From contig JACREU010000012.1 in NCBI GenBank assembly GCA_016212705.1, forward strand, positions 1 to 45,903: DNA of 45,903 bases. Direction: 5' to 3'. Shown piece after piece: positions 26,895-34,001 of the stretch (position 1 is its first letter; each line of letters starts with the position of its first letter). The notes beneath the pieces were generated by a model. The model was not told where the DNA came from, ran no database searches, and saw nothing but the letters and a program-made list of their open reading frames with translations. Origin of the DNA: Deltaproteobacteria bacterium (GTDB taxonomy: Bacteria > Desulfobacterota > GWC2-55-46). Position numbers and translations under genes: made by a program.

Positions 26895-28430
26895 CTAACT
26901 CCTTGCCTTGAGGCCTTCCCTGAAGGCGGTGAGACCCTTTATGAACGCTCCCCCCTCGACGGCCGAGAGGTATTCAATCCTTATCCGGGACCTGTCCAGG
27001 GATTTTTTCACGACAGGCGGCCTGAAACCGGCGAGCCTGGCAGAGAGCCAGTCGGCCCCTTTCCTGTAATGGCAGTCCCCCTCCGCGCATGAGGCGATAA
27101 ATACGCCGTCAACGCCCCTGTCTAGCGCACTCGAGATCATCGAGGGCTGGAGCATCCCTATGCAGGGGAGCGCGACGACGCGGGCCCAGTCTAAGCCGTT
27201 GATGGTTCCATTGCCGCCTGATAGTAAGCCTGGCCCGGGGCCTTTCGCGCAGGCGAAGACCATGACCCTTCTCCCTTCGGCCTTCTCCTTGAGCTCGGAA
27301 GCAAGCCTCACTATTTCGGCCTTTACCGTCCCCTCGGTCATGTCCGGGAGGTCGATGGCCTTGTAGTCGCAGGCCCCGACGCATATCCCGCAACTCGCGC
27401 AACGCTTCGCCACCACCGCGGCCTCCAGGGGGTAAGACAGTCCGTCGGTCCTCGGCCTCATCATAATAGCCTGGTACGGGCAGTCCTCCATGCAGAGCTC
27501 GCACCCGGTGCAGTTCTCGAGCGCGACCTTCGCCGGGGGCTTCCTGTTCCTCCTGCCCAGCCACGGGACGACGGCCAGGATGAGCGTCGTTGCCACGATA
27601 AAGCCCCAGAGGGAGCGCGCGGAGACCCAGTTCAGGAACGGGAATATGAACATGAAGAGCCAGTCGAACGGGACCGCCTCCGAGAGCCTCCTCAGGTCCG
27701 CCGGGGCCCCGCTTAGAGCCGGCTTTATGAACGAGAGCGCGAGGAGCGCGATGATTATGCCGTATGCCGCGACCCTCGGCGGGTTTATGACCGCCTTGGT
27801 CACCCTCGCTATGTGAACGAGGATGAGGATGAAGAGGAGGAACGCGGTCGAGAAGTGTATAAAGAGGATTATATAGAAGAGCTGGTCGGTGAGGCTCTCC
27901 ACGCGCGCGAAGTTGAGGGACAAAGGCAGACCGAATATCGGGATGCTCTCTATCATCCGCGCCGAAAGCGTCGCTATTAGTTTGGCCCGCTCGTCCCAGA
28001 CCATCCAGTAGCCGAAGATGCCGCCTATCCATATGACCCAGGCGATGGCGACGCCGGAGACCCAGGCGAGCCATCTCCAGTGCCTGTACCTGCCTGTAAT
28101 GAAACACCGGAAGGCGTGGAGGAGCATCGTTATTATAAGGCCGTCGGATGAGTACCTGTGGAGCGACCTCATGACGCCGCCGAGGTACCACTGCGTTATC
28201 GTGAGCGATTGGACGGACGCGTACGCGCCCCTTGCCGATATGTCGTAGAAGAGGAAGAGGTACACGCCTGTTACGAGTATTATCCAGAGGAAGAATATGC
28301 TAATGGCGCCGAGATAATAGAGCGGGTTGTACTCGGACTCGACTACGCCGTTTAGAAGCCTCTCGATTGCGAGCCATGCCCTTTCAGCAGGACCCGCGCC
28401 TGTGAACCCCCTTTTTTCTCCCATTTCCAT
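26895..28430 (-). CDS. Cytochrome b / 2x[4Fe-4S] ferredoxin / MvhD-like fusion protein
   Basis: 511 aa with three modules. Residues 1-290 form a cytochrome b of the b/b6 type with about seven membrane segments and two histidine pairs spaced as in bc1 complexes (His91/His105 and His192/His206), enough for two b haems. Residues 300-360 hold two 4Fe-4S motifs (Cys307, 310, 313, 317 and Cys344, 347, 350, 354). Residues 385-505 resemble the MvhD/FrhD hydrogenase iron-sulfur subunit, with Cys394, LPCIG (Cys423) and Cys448/Cys453 in SCAEGDCHY. No Rieske gene and no PEWY motif are seen. Starts 3 nt after sco1 with GGAAGGG upstream. Likely moves electrons between a soluble donor or acceptor and the quinone pool. 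Confidence 0.88.
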   Translation of the reverse strand: MEMGEKRGFTGAGPAERAWLAIERLLNGVVESEYNPLYYLGAISIFFLWIILVTGVYLFLFYDISARGAYASVQSLTITQWYLGGVMRSLHRYSSDGLIITMLLHAFRCFITGRYRHWRWLAWVSGVAIAWVIWIGGIFGYWMVWDERAKLIATLSARMIESIPIFGLPLSLNFARVESLTDQLFYIILFIHFSTAFLLFILILVHIARVTKAVINPPRVAAYGIIIALLALSFIKPALSGAPADLRRLSEAVPFDWLFMFIFPFLNWVSARSLWGFIVATTLILAVVPWLGRRNRKPPAKVALENCTGCELCMEDCPYQAIMMRPRTDGLSYPLEAAVVAKRCASCGICVGACDYKAIDLPDMTEGTVKAEIVRLASELKEKAEGRRVMVFACAKGPGPGLLSGGNGTINGLDWARVVALPCIGMLQPSMISSALDRGVDGVFIASCAEGDCHYRKGADWLSARLAGFRPPVVKKSLDRSRIRIEYLSAVEGGAFIKGLTAFREGLKARS

Positions 28431-28433
28431 CCC

Positions 28434-29261
28434 CTAACCCTTCCTGATGCGCGCCATGATCCTCTTTCCCCAGACCGCGTAGACTATGGCGAGTATCACG
28501 GCGAGCTGTATGAAGACGCTTAAAAAGACGGGGTAATCCAGCACGTACTCCCCGGTGTACGGGTCGTACCTGTAACAGAAGTATTTAAGCTTGTCTATGA
28601 GCGACGCGTCTCCCTTGCCTATGGGCTTGCCGGTCAGGAGTTCATCGAGCCTGGAGCCGAGGGTGGCGCCCTGGGTCCTCATCGAGTAGACCTGCTTGTA
28701 TATGACCCCGTCGCGGTTCACGACAGTCACCATGTCTATGTGGTCGAAACTCCCGTCGGCCTTCTTCCTCCAGAAGAAACCGAAGTCCTCGGTCATCCTC
28801 CTTGCGGTCTCCGGGGAGGCCGCCGCAAAGGTGAACGAGGCGAAGTCCTTCGTGTATTTAAGCCCGTATTTTCTGAGCGCGGCGGGCGTGTCGTTTTCGG
28901 CGTCAAATCCGACCGAGAGTACTCTGAACCTGTCTCCGAACTTCGCCCTTGCGTTATCCGCCGCTGATTTAAGCCTGGCGGTTATGGTCGGGCAGACCTC
29001 CGGGCAGGAGGTGTAGATGAAGCTTACGACGAGCGGCTTTCCGCTCCCCTTGAAATAATCTGAGAGAGTGAAGCGCCGCCCGTCCTGGTCGATGAGCCCG
29101 TAGTCTCCGACTCTTTTCCCCTCAACGGCAACGGATGCGTCAAAGGCGTCCTTGAGCTCCTGCATGTCCGCGTCCTTGGCGGAGGCGCCGAAGCCTGAAA
29201 GTGCGAAGATGATAAGCGCCGCTGCCGAGACGAATATCGCGCGGTTTTTTTTGATGCACAT
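28434..29261 (-). CDS. sco1: SCO1/SenC copper chaperone
   Basis: 275 aa. Signal peptide or anchor (about residues 8-27), a thioredoxin-like SCO domain with the copper ligands Cys86 and Cys90 (CPEVC) and His174 (FDHIDMV), and a C-terminal membrane helix (about 243-264). SCO proteins insert copper into the CuA site of oxidase subunit II, which matches the CuA-containing subunit encoded in the next operon upstream. The extra C-terminal helix is unusual for short SCO proteins but known in related genes. GGAG lies 8 nt before the ATG. An FNR-like promoter lies upstream. Operon partner of the cytochrome b fusion gene. Confidence 0.9.
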   Translation of the reverse strand: MCIKKNRAIFVSAAALIIFALSGFGASAKDADMQELKDAFDASVAVEGKRVGDYGLIDQDGRRFTLSDYFKGSGKPLVVSFIYTSCPEVCPTITARLKSAADNARAKFGDRFRVLSVGFDAENDTPAALRKYGLKYTKDFASFTFAAASPETARRMTEDFGFFWRKKADGSFDHIDMVTVVNRDGVIYKQVYSMRTQGATLGSRLDELLTGKPIGKGDASLIDKLKYFCYRYDPYTGEYVLDYPVFLSVFIQLAVILAIVYAVWGKRIMARIRKG

Positions 29262-29320
29262 CGGGAGGCTCCTCGGATTATAAAAAAGGGGGACGCGCTC
29301 TGCACTCGGGTCACAAGGCC

Positions 29321-29362
29321 AATTTACAGCATGAGGAGGGCGTATTGTATGATTTTTATCAA
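29321..29362 (-). promoter_or_regulatory. FNR-type site and promoter for sco1 operon
   Basis: Minus strand TTGATAAAAATCAT (29349-29362) matches the FNR consensus TTGAT-N4-ATCAA at 9 of 10 positions. Exactly 22 nt later is TAAATT (29321-29326), so if that is the -10 the site is centred at -41.5, the class II activator position. No other -35 is visible. Confidence 0.6.
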
Positions 29363-29471
29363 TTGCCGAAGGGATGTGAGAACGGAGTGCCTCTCGTCCG
29401 GCGTTTCATCCACTATAGCCTGTCAACGGTTATCATATCATCACAAGGCCCGCAACAACAGCGGCGCGGCT

Positions 29472-29504
29472 AAAAAAAAAGGCCGCGCCGAAAGGCGCGG
29501 CCTT
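29472..29504 (-). terminator. Rho-independent terminator of the haem-copper reductase operon
   Basis: Minus-strand 11-bp stem AAGGCCGCGCC / GGCGCGGCCTT with a TTTC loop and nine T residues, 14 nt after the subunit I stop. Confidence 0.9.
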
Positions 29505-29517
29505 GCTTAAGAACCGT

Positions 29518-31035
29518 CTACCGCTGTTCCATCTTCTTTCCGAATATGATCGAGCCGAAGGCGATGAGTATAAAGAGGAACCCGCCGGCGGCGGCAAGCA
29601 CGCCCCCGACACCCATCATCGACATGAACATGTCGATCGCCGGGTCGAAGGTGAATGAGAACGGGGCGCCGGAGAATGTGATGTCATAGTGCCTTCTCGG
29701 CACGCCGAAGGAACCGGCGCTCATCATGCCGATGGAGAGCGTGGCCACCCCTGCCCCGTAGAGCCACGGCTGGATAGAGGCGAACCCCTTCCAGATAAGC
29801 TCCCTCTTGAAGATGAAGGGGATAAGGAGGTATGTGAACGCCATGAAGGCGATGGTCGTGCCCGCGACGACGGTGCCGTGGAAGTGGCCGGTTATCGCGA
29901 AGGTGTTGTGGCGGATAATGGCGAACTGCTCTGTCCCGAATATGACGCCGGTGATGCCGCCGAGGAACCCGAAGAGGACTATCGAGATGATGACGCCCGA
30001 GAATGCCGGGTTACCCCAGGGGGCTTTTTTAAGCCACTCGAAGAGGCCCCTCGTGTAGCCCTGCTTCCTTAAAGCCACCTCCATCGAGGCGGGTATGGCG
30101 AAGGCGTGTATCATGGAGGCGAGCACGGCCAGATGCATCATGTAGCTCGTGTTCACAACCTTGTGCCAGCTGGAGAGGACCGGGTCGACAAGAAGGTGGT
30201 GCTCTGAGGCCAGGTTTATGAAGAGTATATAAAGGACAAACGCCGTCCTTGAGAGCTTCTCGTTAACGGGCTTGCCGCCAACGACGAAGGCGGAGGTCAT
30301 GTACCATACGGCGACCATCGCGCAGACGTTGATCTGCTGGGAAGAATGCCCGAGGCCCCAGAATACGAGCCTGTAAGCCGACGGGTCTATCGTCGGGATG
30401 ACGTCCATCGACCAGAGGAGCGTCGGGAGGAATATGGCCGCGCCGTGTGCGAGGGTAAGGATGCCGATGATGCTCGCGGCGGCGAGTCCGAAGCTCCCGA
30501 GCGGGAGCGACCTCTTAAACCCGCCGTCCCTCTTTGAAAGGACTATGTTTATGAAAAAATGTATGAACCCGATGAGGGCGCCGACGGCGAAGAGGATCAC
30601 GCCGAGGTAGTAGAGCGGGTCCGCCTTGAGCGGCACGTACGACGTGAACATGACGTCTGCCCTGCCGAGGACGACTATCGTGTTGATGAGCGCCCCGCCT
30701 ATGAGCATGAGCGCGAAGGCCACCCAGCCGAGCCAAGTCACGTAAGACCGCGTGCCGAGAAGCACGGCGGACGTAAAGTGGACAAGCGCAATCTCAAAAA
30801 AGATTATCCACGCCAGCAGCGCGTCCAGGCCGTGGGCCGTAAGGAACCTGTAATAGTGCTCAACCGGCAGGAGGTGCACGCTCGGCCACCTCGTGAGGAG
30901 CACCAGGAGGCCCATGAGCCCGCCGACGGCCAGGGTCGCGAAGGCCGCTATCAGGTTCCACCGGATCAGGAGCTCGCTGCTCCTGTGTATCTTGAGCCCG
31001 GACAGGGAACATGTCCTGAAGTCAGTATTTGCCAT
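29518..31035 (-). CDS. Haem-copper reductase subunit I, B-family, NOR-like active site
   Basis: 505 aa, about 13 membrane segments. Metal ligands are present: low-spin haem His68 and His386, high-spin haem His384, CuB His230, His279, His280. Blocks GLFEWLKKAPWGNPAF, HNTFAITGHFH and GVPRRHY match ba3-type (B-family) oxidases. Spacing from His230 to His279/280 equals that of ba3 with no gap. The residue four after the CuB His, the cross-linked Tyr in O2 reductases, is Gln234 (GHSSQQ), and Glu278 precedes the HH pair. It therefore may reduce NO or work atypically. Last gene of a four-gene operon; terminator follows. Database names would probably be cytochrome c oxidase subunit I. Confidence 0.88.
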   Translation of the reverse strand: MANTDFRTCSLSGLKIHRSSELLIRWNLIAAFATLAVGGLMGLLVLLTRWPSVHLLPVEHYYRFLTAHGLDALLAWIIFFEIALVHFTSAVLLGTRSYVTWLGWVAFALMLIGGALINTIVVLGRADVMFTSYVPLKADPLYYLGVILFAVGALIGFIHFFINIVLSKRDGGFKRSLPLGSFGLAAASIIGILTLAHGAAIFLPTLLWSMDVIPTIDPSAYRLVFWGLGHSSQQINVCAMVAVWYMTSAFVVGGKPVNEKLSRTAFVLYILFINLASEHHLLVDPVLSSWHKVVNTSYMMHLAVLASMIHAFAIPASMEVALRKQGYTRGLFEWLKKAPWGNPAFSGVIISIVLFGFLGGITGVIFGTEQFAIIRHNTFAITGHFHGTVVAGTTIAFMAFTYLLIPFIFKRELIWKGFASIQPWLYGAGVATLSIGMMSAGSFGVPRRHYDITFSGAPFSFTFDPAIDMFMSMMGVGGVLAAAGGFLFILIAFGSIIFGKKMEQR

Positions 31036-31100
31036 ATCTGTCTAACACCTCCAATTCAAAGTTAACCGTGCGCCTGCCTCTGATCGTCTTTTCAGGCCGT

Positions 31101-31140
31101 ATTATACATGGCCCTGTCTTCAGGAAAATGACTTTCCTGA
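31101..31140 (-). promoter_or_regulatory. Possible internal promoter before subunit I
   Basis: The 192-nt gap between the 44-aa gene and subunit I contains a perfect -10 TATAAT (31101-31106, minus strand) without a good -35, preceded by the inverted repeat TCAGGAAA / TTTCCTGA (31120-31140). Could be a regulated internal promoter. Confidence 0.35.
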
Positions 31141-31227
31141 GGAACGTCCTTCAGGCGCGCGTCCAAAAGCTGATTCTTCCGGTCTGTCTTACAGGCGCGC
31201 CGGCTCAAAACGCTTAAAACCGCGATC

Positions 31228-31362
31228 TTACTGTATGCCCCAGATGTTCGAGAGCCATTTGAGGTGGGCGAACCATATCACAATAAACACCGCGAGGAAT
31301 ATGAGCGCCAGGACGAATACCCCAGGCGCCTCCATCTCTTCTCTGTGGTCGTATTTCGGCAT
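31228..31362 (-). CDS. Small single-helix subunit, CoxIIa-like
   Basis: 44 aa: begins MPKYDHREEMEAPG, then one membrane helix (about residues 14-33) and ends WLSNIWGIQ. ba3-type oxidases have a 34-aa single-helix subunit IIa encoded next to subunits I and II; position, size and topology fit. GGAGG lies 8 nt before the ATG. It starts 23 nt after the subunit II stop. Confidence 0.75.
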   Translation of the reverse strand: MPKYDHREEMEAPGVFVLALIFLAVFIVIWFAHLKWLSNIWGIQ

Positions 31363-31385
31363 TTCAGGCCTCCTGTCTCTTCAGA

Positions 31386-31910
31386 TTACTTTACGTACAT
31401 CTTTCCGACCATCGTGTGGTGGCCGACCCCGCAGTACTCGTTGCAGACTATGTGGAACTCGCCCGTTGAGGTGGGCGTGAGCTTGATCACATAGTCGTAG
31501 CCGGGCAGGGCCATCAGGTTCATGTTTATCGGCTGGAGCGAAAACCCGTGCTGGATGTCAATCGACGAGAGGTGCACCTTGTAGGTCTTGCCCTTCTCAA
31601 GCTCGAGTATCGGGTACCACTGCCACATCGAGGCCCTTATGAAGACGGGCTCCGAGGGGTCCGGGTGGACTACCGGAAAGCCGTTCTCCTCTCCCACCTT
31701 GTACTTGCCTACCATACCCTCGACGAGCTTGTCGAAGTCATCGGCCTTGACCGAGTATGTCGTCGAAGGCGGGTTCTGCGAACCTACCAGGTGATAGACC
31801 GGCATGAATATAAAGGAGACGAGCATCCAGATAAGCGCTACGCCGACCCATACCCTTTCATCCTTGCTAAGCGGGTTCCACCATATTCTCTCGGGCTCAT
31901 GAATCGCCAT
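31386..31910 (-). CDS. Haem-copper reductase subunit II with CuA
   Basis: 174 aa from the ATG at 31910. One N-terminal membrane helix (about residues 20-42) and a periplasmic cupredoxin domain. All CuA ligands are present: His121 (IQHGFS), Cys156 and Cys160 (CNEYC), His164 and Met167 (GHHTM), with Glu158 between the cysteines. This is the electron entry site from cytochrome c or another soluble donor. The open frame extends 21 codons upstream, but the inner ATG has GGAGG before it and a start typical of such proteins (HEPERIWWNP). Lies 11 nt after the 53-aa gene. Confidence 0.92.
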   Translation of the reverse strand: MAIHEPERIWWNPLSKDERVWVGVALIWMLVSFIFMPVYHLVGSQNPPSTTYSVKADDFDKLVEGMVGKYKVGEENGFPVVHPDPSEPVFIRASMWQWYPILELEKGKTYKVHLSSIDIQHGFSLQPINMNLMALPGYDYVIKLTPTSTGEFHIVCNEYCGVGHHTMVGKMYVK

Positions 31911-31921
31911 TTCCTTCCTCC

Positions 31922-32083
31922 TTAGGGGACTATGGGCAGTCTGGGGATGTACATAATCTCCACAAGGCCCCAAACCGTATAGATTAACGTAGGGACTACA
32001 ACCCCCAGGACCAGAAGCAAAAAGATGTTGTCGTAAAACCTCTGCCCTGCCGGGATAGGCCCGTCTTCCCTCTTCTCGTGCAT
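31922..32083 (-). CDS. 53-aa single-helix membrane protein, first gene of the reductase operon
   Basis: 53 aa: starts MHEKREDGPIPAGQRFYDN, one membrane helix (about 20-42) and ends YIPRLPIVP. Not recognised as a named family. It has a strong AAAGGAGG site 7 nt before its ATG and is followed after 11 nt by subunit II, whose ribosome-binding site overlaps its stop. It is probably a small structural or assembly subunit. Too short for routine gene callers, but the ribosome-binding site and operon position support it. Confidence 0.75.
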   Translation of the reverse strand: MHEKREDGPIPAGQRFYDNIFLLLVLGVVVPTLIYTVWGLVEIMYIPRLPIVP

Positions 32084-32115
32084 AGCCCTGCCTCCTTTCG
32101 AATTTGCTTCGCCTT

Positions 32116-32158
32116 AATATAATAAAGATAGGGGTGCGTATTAAATGACTTTTGTCAG
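32116..32158 (-). promoter_or_regulatory. CRP/FNR-family site and promoter for the haem-copper reductase operon
   Basis: Minus strand palindrome CTGACAAAAGTCAT (32145-32158): TGAC-N4-GTCA, close to FNR and even closer to DNR/NnrR-type sites (TTGAC-N4-GTCAA). TATTAT or TATATT (32116-32124) lies 20-23 nt downstream, placing the site near -40 to -42. Predicted start about 27 nt before the first ATG. Confidence 0.6.
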
Positions 32159-32278
32159 TATCCGGCCTTTAAAATCAAAGAATTTCTGACTGGGTCAGCC
32201 TGAAAAGGGCATTAGGGTATATGAGGGGATTTATTGCAGAAAAAAGGCTTTTATCAAATCAACGAGCCTCTGGTCCGC

Positions 32279-32314
32279 AAAAAAAAAGAGGGGCAGGTTA
32301 CCCTGCCCCTCTTT
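32279..32314 (-). terminator. Rho-independent terminator of the porin gene
   Basis: Minus-strand 13-bp stem AAAGAGGGGCAGG / CCTGCCCCTCTTT with a 4-nt loop and a run of T residues, 31 nt after the porin stop. Confidence 0.9.
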
Positions 32315-32344
32315 GATACTGCGAAACTGCTTCCAATCGTTAGA

Positions 32345-33556
32345 TTAGAAGTTGGCCGTAAGCATAAGGTACGCCCAGTCCTGGTCGTCGCCATCCACCG
32401 CAGTGGCGTCGTCGACGAAGAAGCGGGATACGCCGACTTCGGCAGTTACCGCGTTGTTGTACTTGTAGGTCGCGGTCACGTCGATTTCGCTGCCGACCGC
32501 GTCCTCAGCACCGGAGACGACTTCGGTCTTGGTGTAGTTCCAGTAGGCCGCATAGAGCTTGGTCTTCTCGTTCAGATCGAGGGTCCCGTTTACGCTCCAG
32601 GAGGTAAGGTTGGCCCAGCTGTTGGCGCCGGTCACATCGGCATAGCCGAAGTGGGCGTGGTTGGTCGGGTAGAGGTCCGTCCAGGTGCCGTTCTCGTTGT
32701 CGGTGGCGTCGTCGTCGCCGCTACCCATGTCGAACTCGCCGCCGACCCTGAGCTTCAAAGCGGTCGGGAGGGTGTAGCCGGCCTTAACCGCGAGCGCCCA
32801 CGCGCTGATATCGGTCGTGGCGGTCTCTTCGCCGGTCTGGAACGGGAGCTCTACGGTGTAGTCTACGCCCGCGGCCGCGCCCTTAAGCCTCGCGCCAACG
32901 GTGTAGCGGGTGAGGTTAGAGTTGTCGGTCTGGTGGAGGAGGTAGACGTCCAGCGTGTTGTTCGGGATGACCTGCTTCAGGGTCGCGTAGATACCGTTAA
33001 AGTCCGAGTCGTCGTTCAAGGTGGCGTCTGTGTCAACCGAGTCCTCGGAGACCGTGGTAAGGAAGAAGTCCACGTTGACGGCGTCCGTCGAATAAAGGAA
33101 CTTGAAACCATCGAAGGCCCTGCCGTTGTTCGACCAGTTGAAGGAGCCGATGACCCTCTCGTCGCCGTAGGCGAGTTCCTGACGGCCGGCGCGGAGCGTT
33201 AACGGCTGTTCGAGGAGGTTCGAGATGTTCACATAGGCCTCGTGGAGGTCCACGACGTTGGTGATGGCGGTGCTGGTGCTGGCGTCGGAAAGAACGCCTG
33301 TCGCGCCCAGGGTCCTCGTGTCCTGAATGGTGATCTTCACCGAGGTGTCGTCAGTCGCCTTGGCGTTGGCGGTTAACCTGACCCTCTGCGTCCAGGCGGC
33401 CCTGTCGTCGCCGGCATCATCGTTAAAATCGACGTTGTTCCTGTACTCGCCGCGGAGCCTGTACTGGCCGCTCAAGGAAACATCTGCCGCACTGACGGGC
33501 ACAGCCCACGCGGCGGTGATGGCAACTGCAAAAGCTGACAACAAGATTCTCTTCAT
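32345..33556 (-). CDS. Outer-membrane beta-barrel porin, alginate-export-like
   Basis: 403 aa. Sec signal peptide (residues 1-23, ending PVSAA) followed by alternating amphipathic strands and a C-terminal Phe, the BAM recognition signal of outer-membrane proteins. The block LRAGRQELAYGDERVIG followed by FNWSNNGRAFDG is typical of the Alginate_exp porin family. Asp/Thr-rich strands suggest passive passage of small solutes; the substrate is unknown. GGAGG precedes the ATG at good spacing. The nearest promoter is 300 nt upstream with a terminator hairpin between, so expression may be controlled by read-through. Confidence 0.88.
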   Translation of the reverse strand: MKRILLSAFAVAITAAWAVPVSAADVSLSGQYRLRGEYRNNVDFNDDAGDDRAAWTQRVRLTANAKATDDTSVKITIQDTRTLGATGVLSDASTSTAITNVVDLHEAYVNISNLLEQPLTLRAGRQELAYGDERVIGSFNWSNNGRAFDGFKFLYSTDAVNVDFFLTTVSEDSVDTDATLNDDSDFNGIYATLKQVIPNNTLDVYLLHQTDNSNLTRYTVGARLKGAAAGVDYTVELPFQTGEETATTDISAWALAVKAGYTLPTALKLRVGGEFDMGSGDDDATDNENGTWTDLYPTNHAHFGYADVTGANSWANLTSWSVNGTLDLNEKTKLYAAYWNYTKTEVVSGAEDAVGSEIDVTATYKYNNAVTAEVGVSRFFVDDATAVDGDDQDWAYLMLTANF

Positions 33557-33644
33557 CCTTTCTTCCTCCTTCTTAAGTTTGAGATATTTATTACTGCCCT
33601 GGTGAATTAACGCCGCTTTACGGCGCTTGGGACCCGGTCGCTAC

Positions 33645-33671
33645 AAAAAAGCCTATGAGCTGTTAATAGGC
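33645..33671 (-). terminator. Intrinsic terminator upstream of the porin gene
   Basis: Minus-strand stem GCCTAT / ATAGGC (33666-33671 and 33651-33656) with a 9-nt loop followed by six T residues. The stem is short and AT-containing, so termination may be partial. Confidence 0.55.
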
Positions 33672-33858
33672 GAATTCATCAGTCAACGCTACATCCTCGG
33701 TGACGTGGTGGACTGCATCGAAAAAAGACCGACTCCCTGCAACTTTTGAGGCCCGTATTCAGTTGTGTTTTGTTTTAACGGGAGACTGCATCGGAAGGGT
33801 AACCGGGAAGGCCCGCTCGACACATCGTACACGCGAAGCCGCCCTCCTTCAAAAATGC
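33645..33858 (-). ncRNA. Candidate small RNA or attenuated porin leader
   Basis: A consensus promoter (33865-33893) and an intrinsic terminator (33645-33671) delimit a transcript of about 214 nt on the minus strand with no convincing protein. It lies directly upstream of the porin gene, so it is either an independent small RNA or a leader that ends transcription unless conditions allow read-through. I do not recognise the family. Confidence 0.4.
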
Positions 33859-33864
33859 AATACC

Positions 33865-33893
33865 CTTATACACAACCTAAAAATGGCTGTCAA
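33865..33893 (-). promoter_or_regulatory. Strong sigma-70 promoter upstream of porin
   Basis: Minus strand -35 TTGACA (33888-33893), 17-nt spacer, -10 TATAAG (33865-33870). Among the best promoter matches in the window, about 300 nt upstream of the porin ATG. Confidence 0.7.
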
Positions 33894-34001
33894 GCATTAA
33901 GTATCCTGATTTAGAAAAAAAATTTGCGCGGCTTACCACGCCAGGGCGGGCCTTTCCCATATTTTTCACCTGCCGAAAGATTCCTTGTTGACGGCGCACG
34001 G

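Larger units (their letters stand above)
33557..34001. other. Gap between porin and kdsD genes
   Basis: 445 nt. It contains the consensus promoter at 33865, the candidate small RNA and its terminator (33645-33858), and a CGCCG/CGGCG hairpin at 33611-33625 just before the porin. The part 33894-34001 next to kdsD shows no clear terminator or gene. GACTGCATCG occurs twice (33711 and 33784). A 43-codon GTG frame with AAGGAGG upstream lies inside the candidate RNA, but coding is doubtful. Confidence 0.5.

Noticed and set aside
27109-28191. 360-codon minus-strand frame inside the cytochrome b fusion gene
   Set aside because: Shadow frame: Arg/His/Gly-rich, no domains, while the overlapping 511-aa protein has clear motifs.
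32234-33202. 322-codon plus-strand frame opposite the porin gene
   Set aside because: Val/Gly/Arg-rich antisense shadow of a repetitive beta-barrel gene; no ribosome-binding site or domain, and it runs across the porin terminator.
33605-33748. 46-codon plus-strand frame between porin and kdsD
   Set aside because: The translation looks protein-like, but there is no ATG/GTG start with a ribosome-binding site and it overlaps a terminator and promoter-driven RNA on the other strand.
33711-33793. GACTGCATCG direct repeat as a CRISPR or operator pair
   Set aside because: Only two 10-nt copies 73 nt apart; no array structure and no further support.
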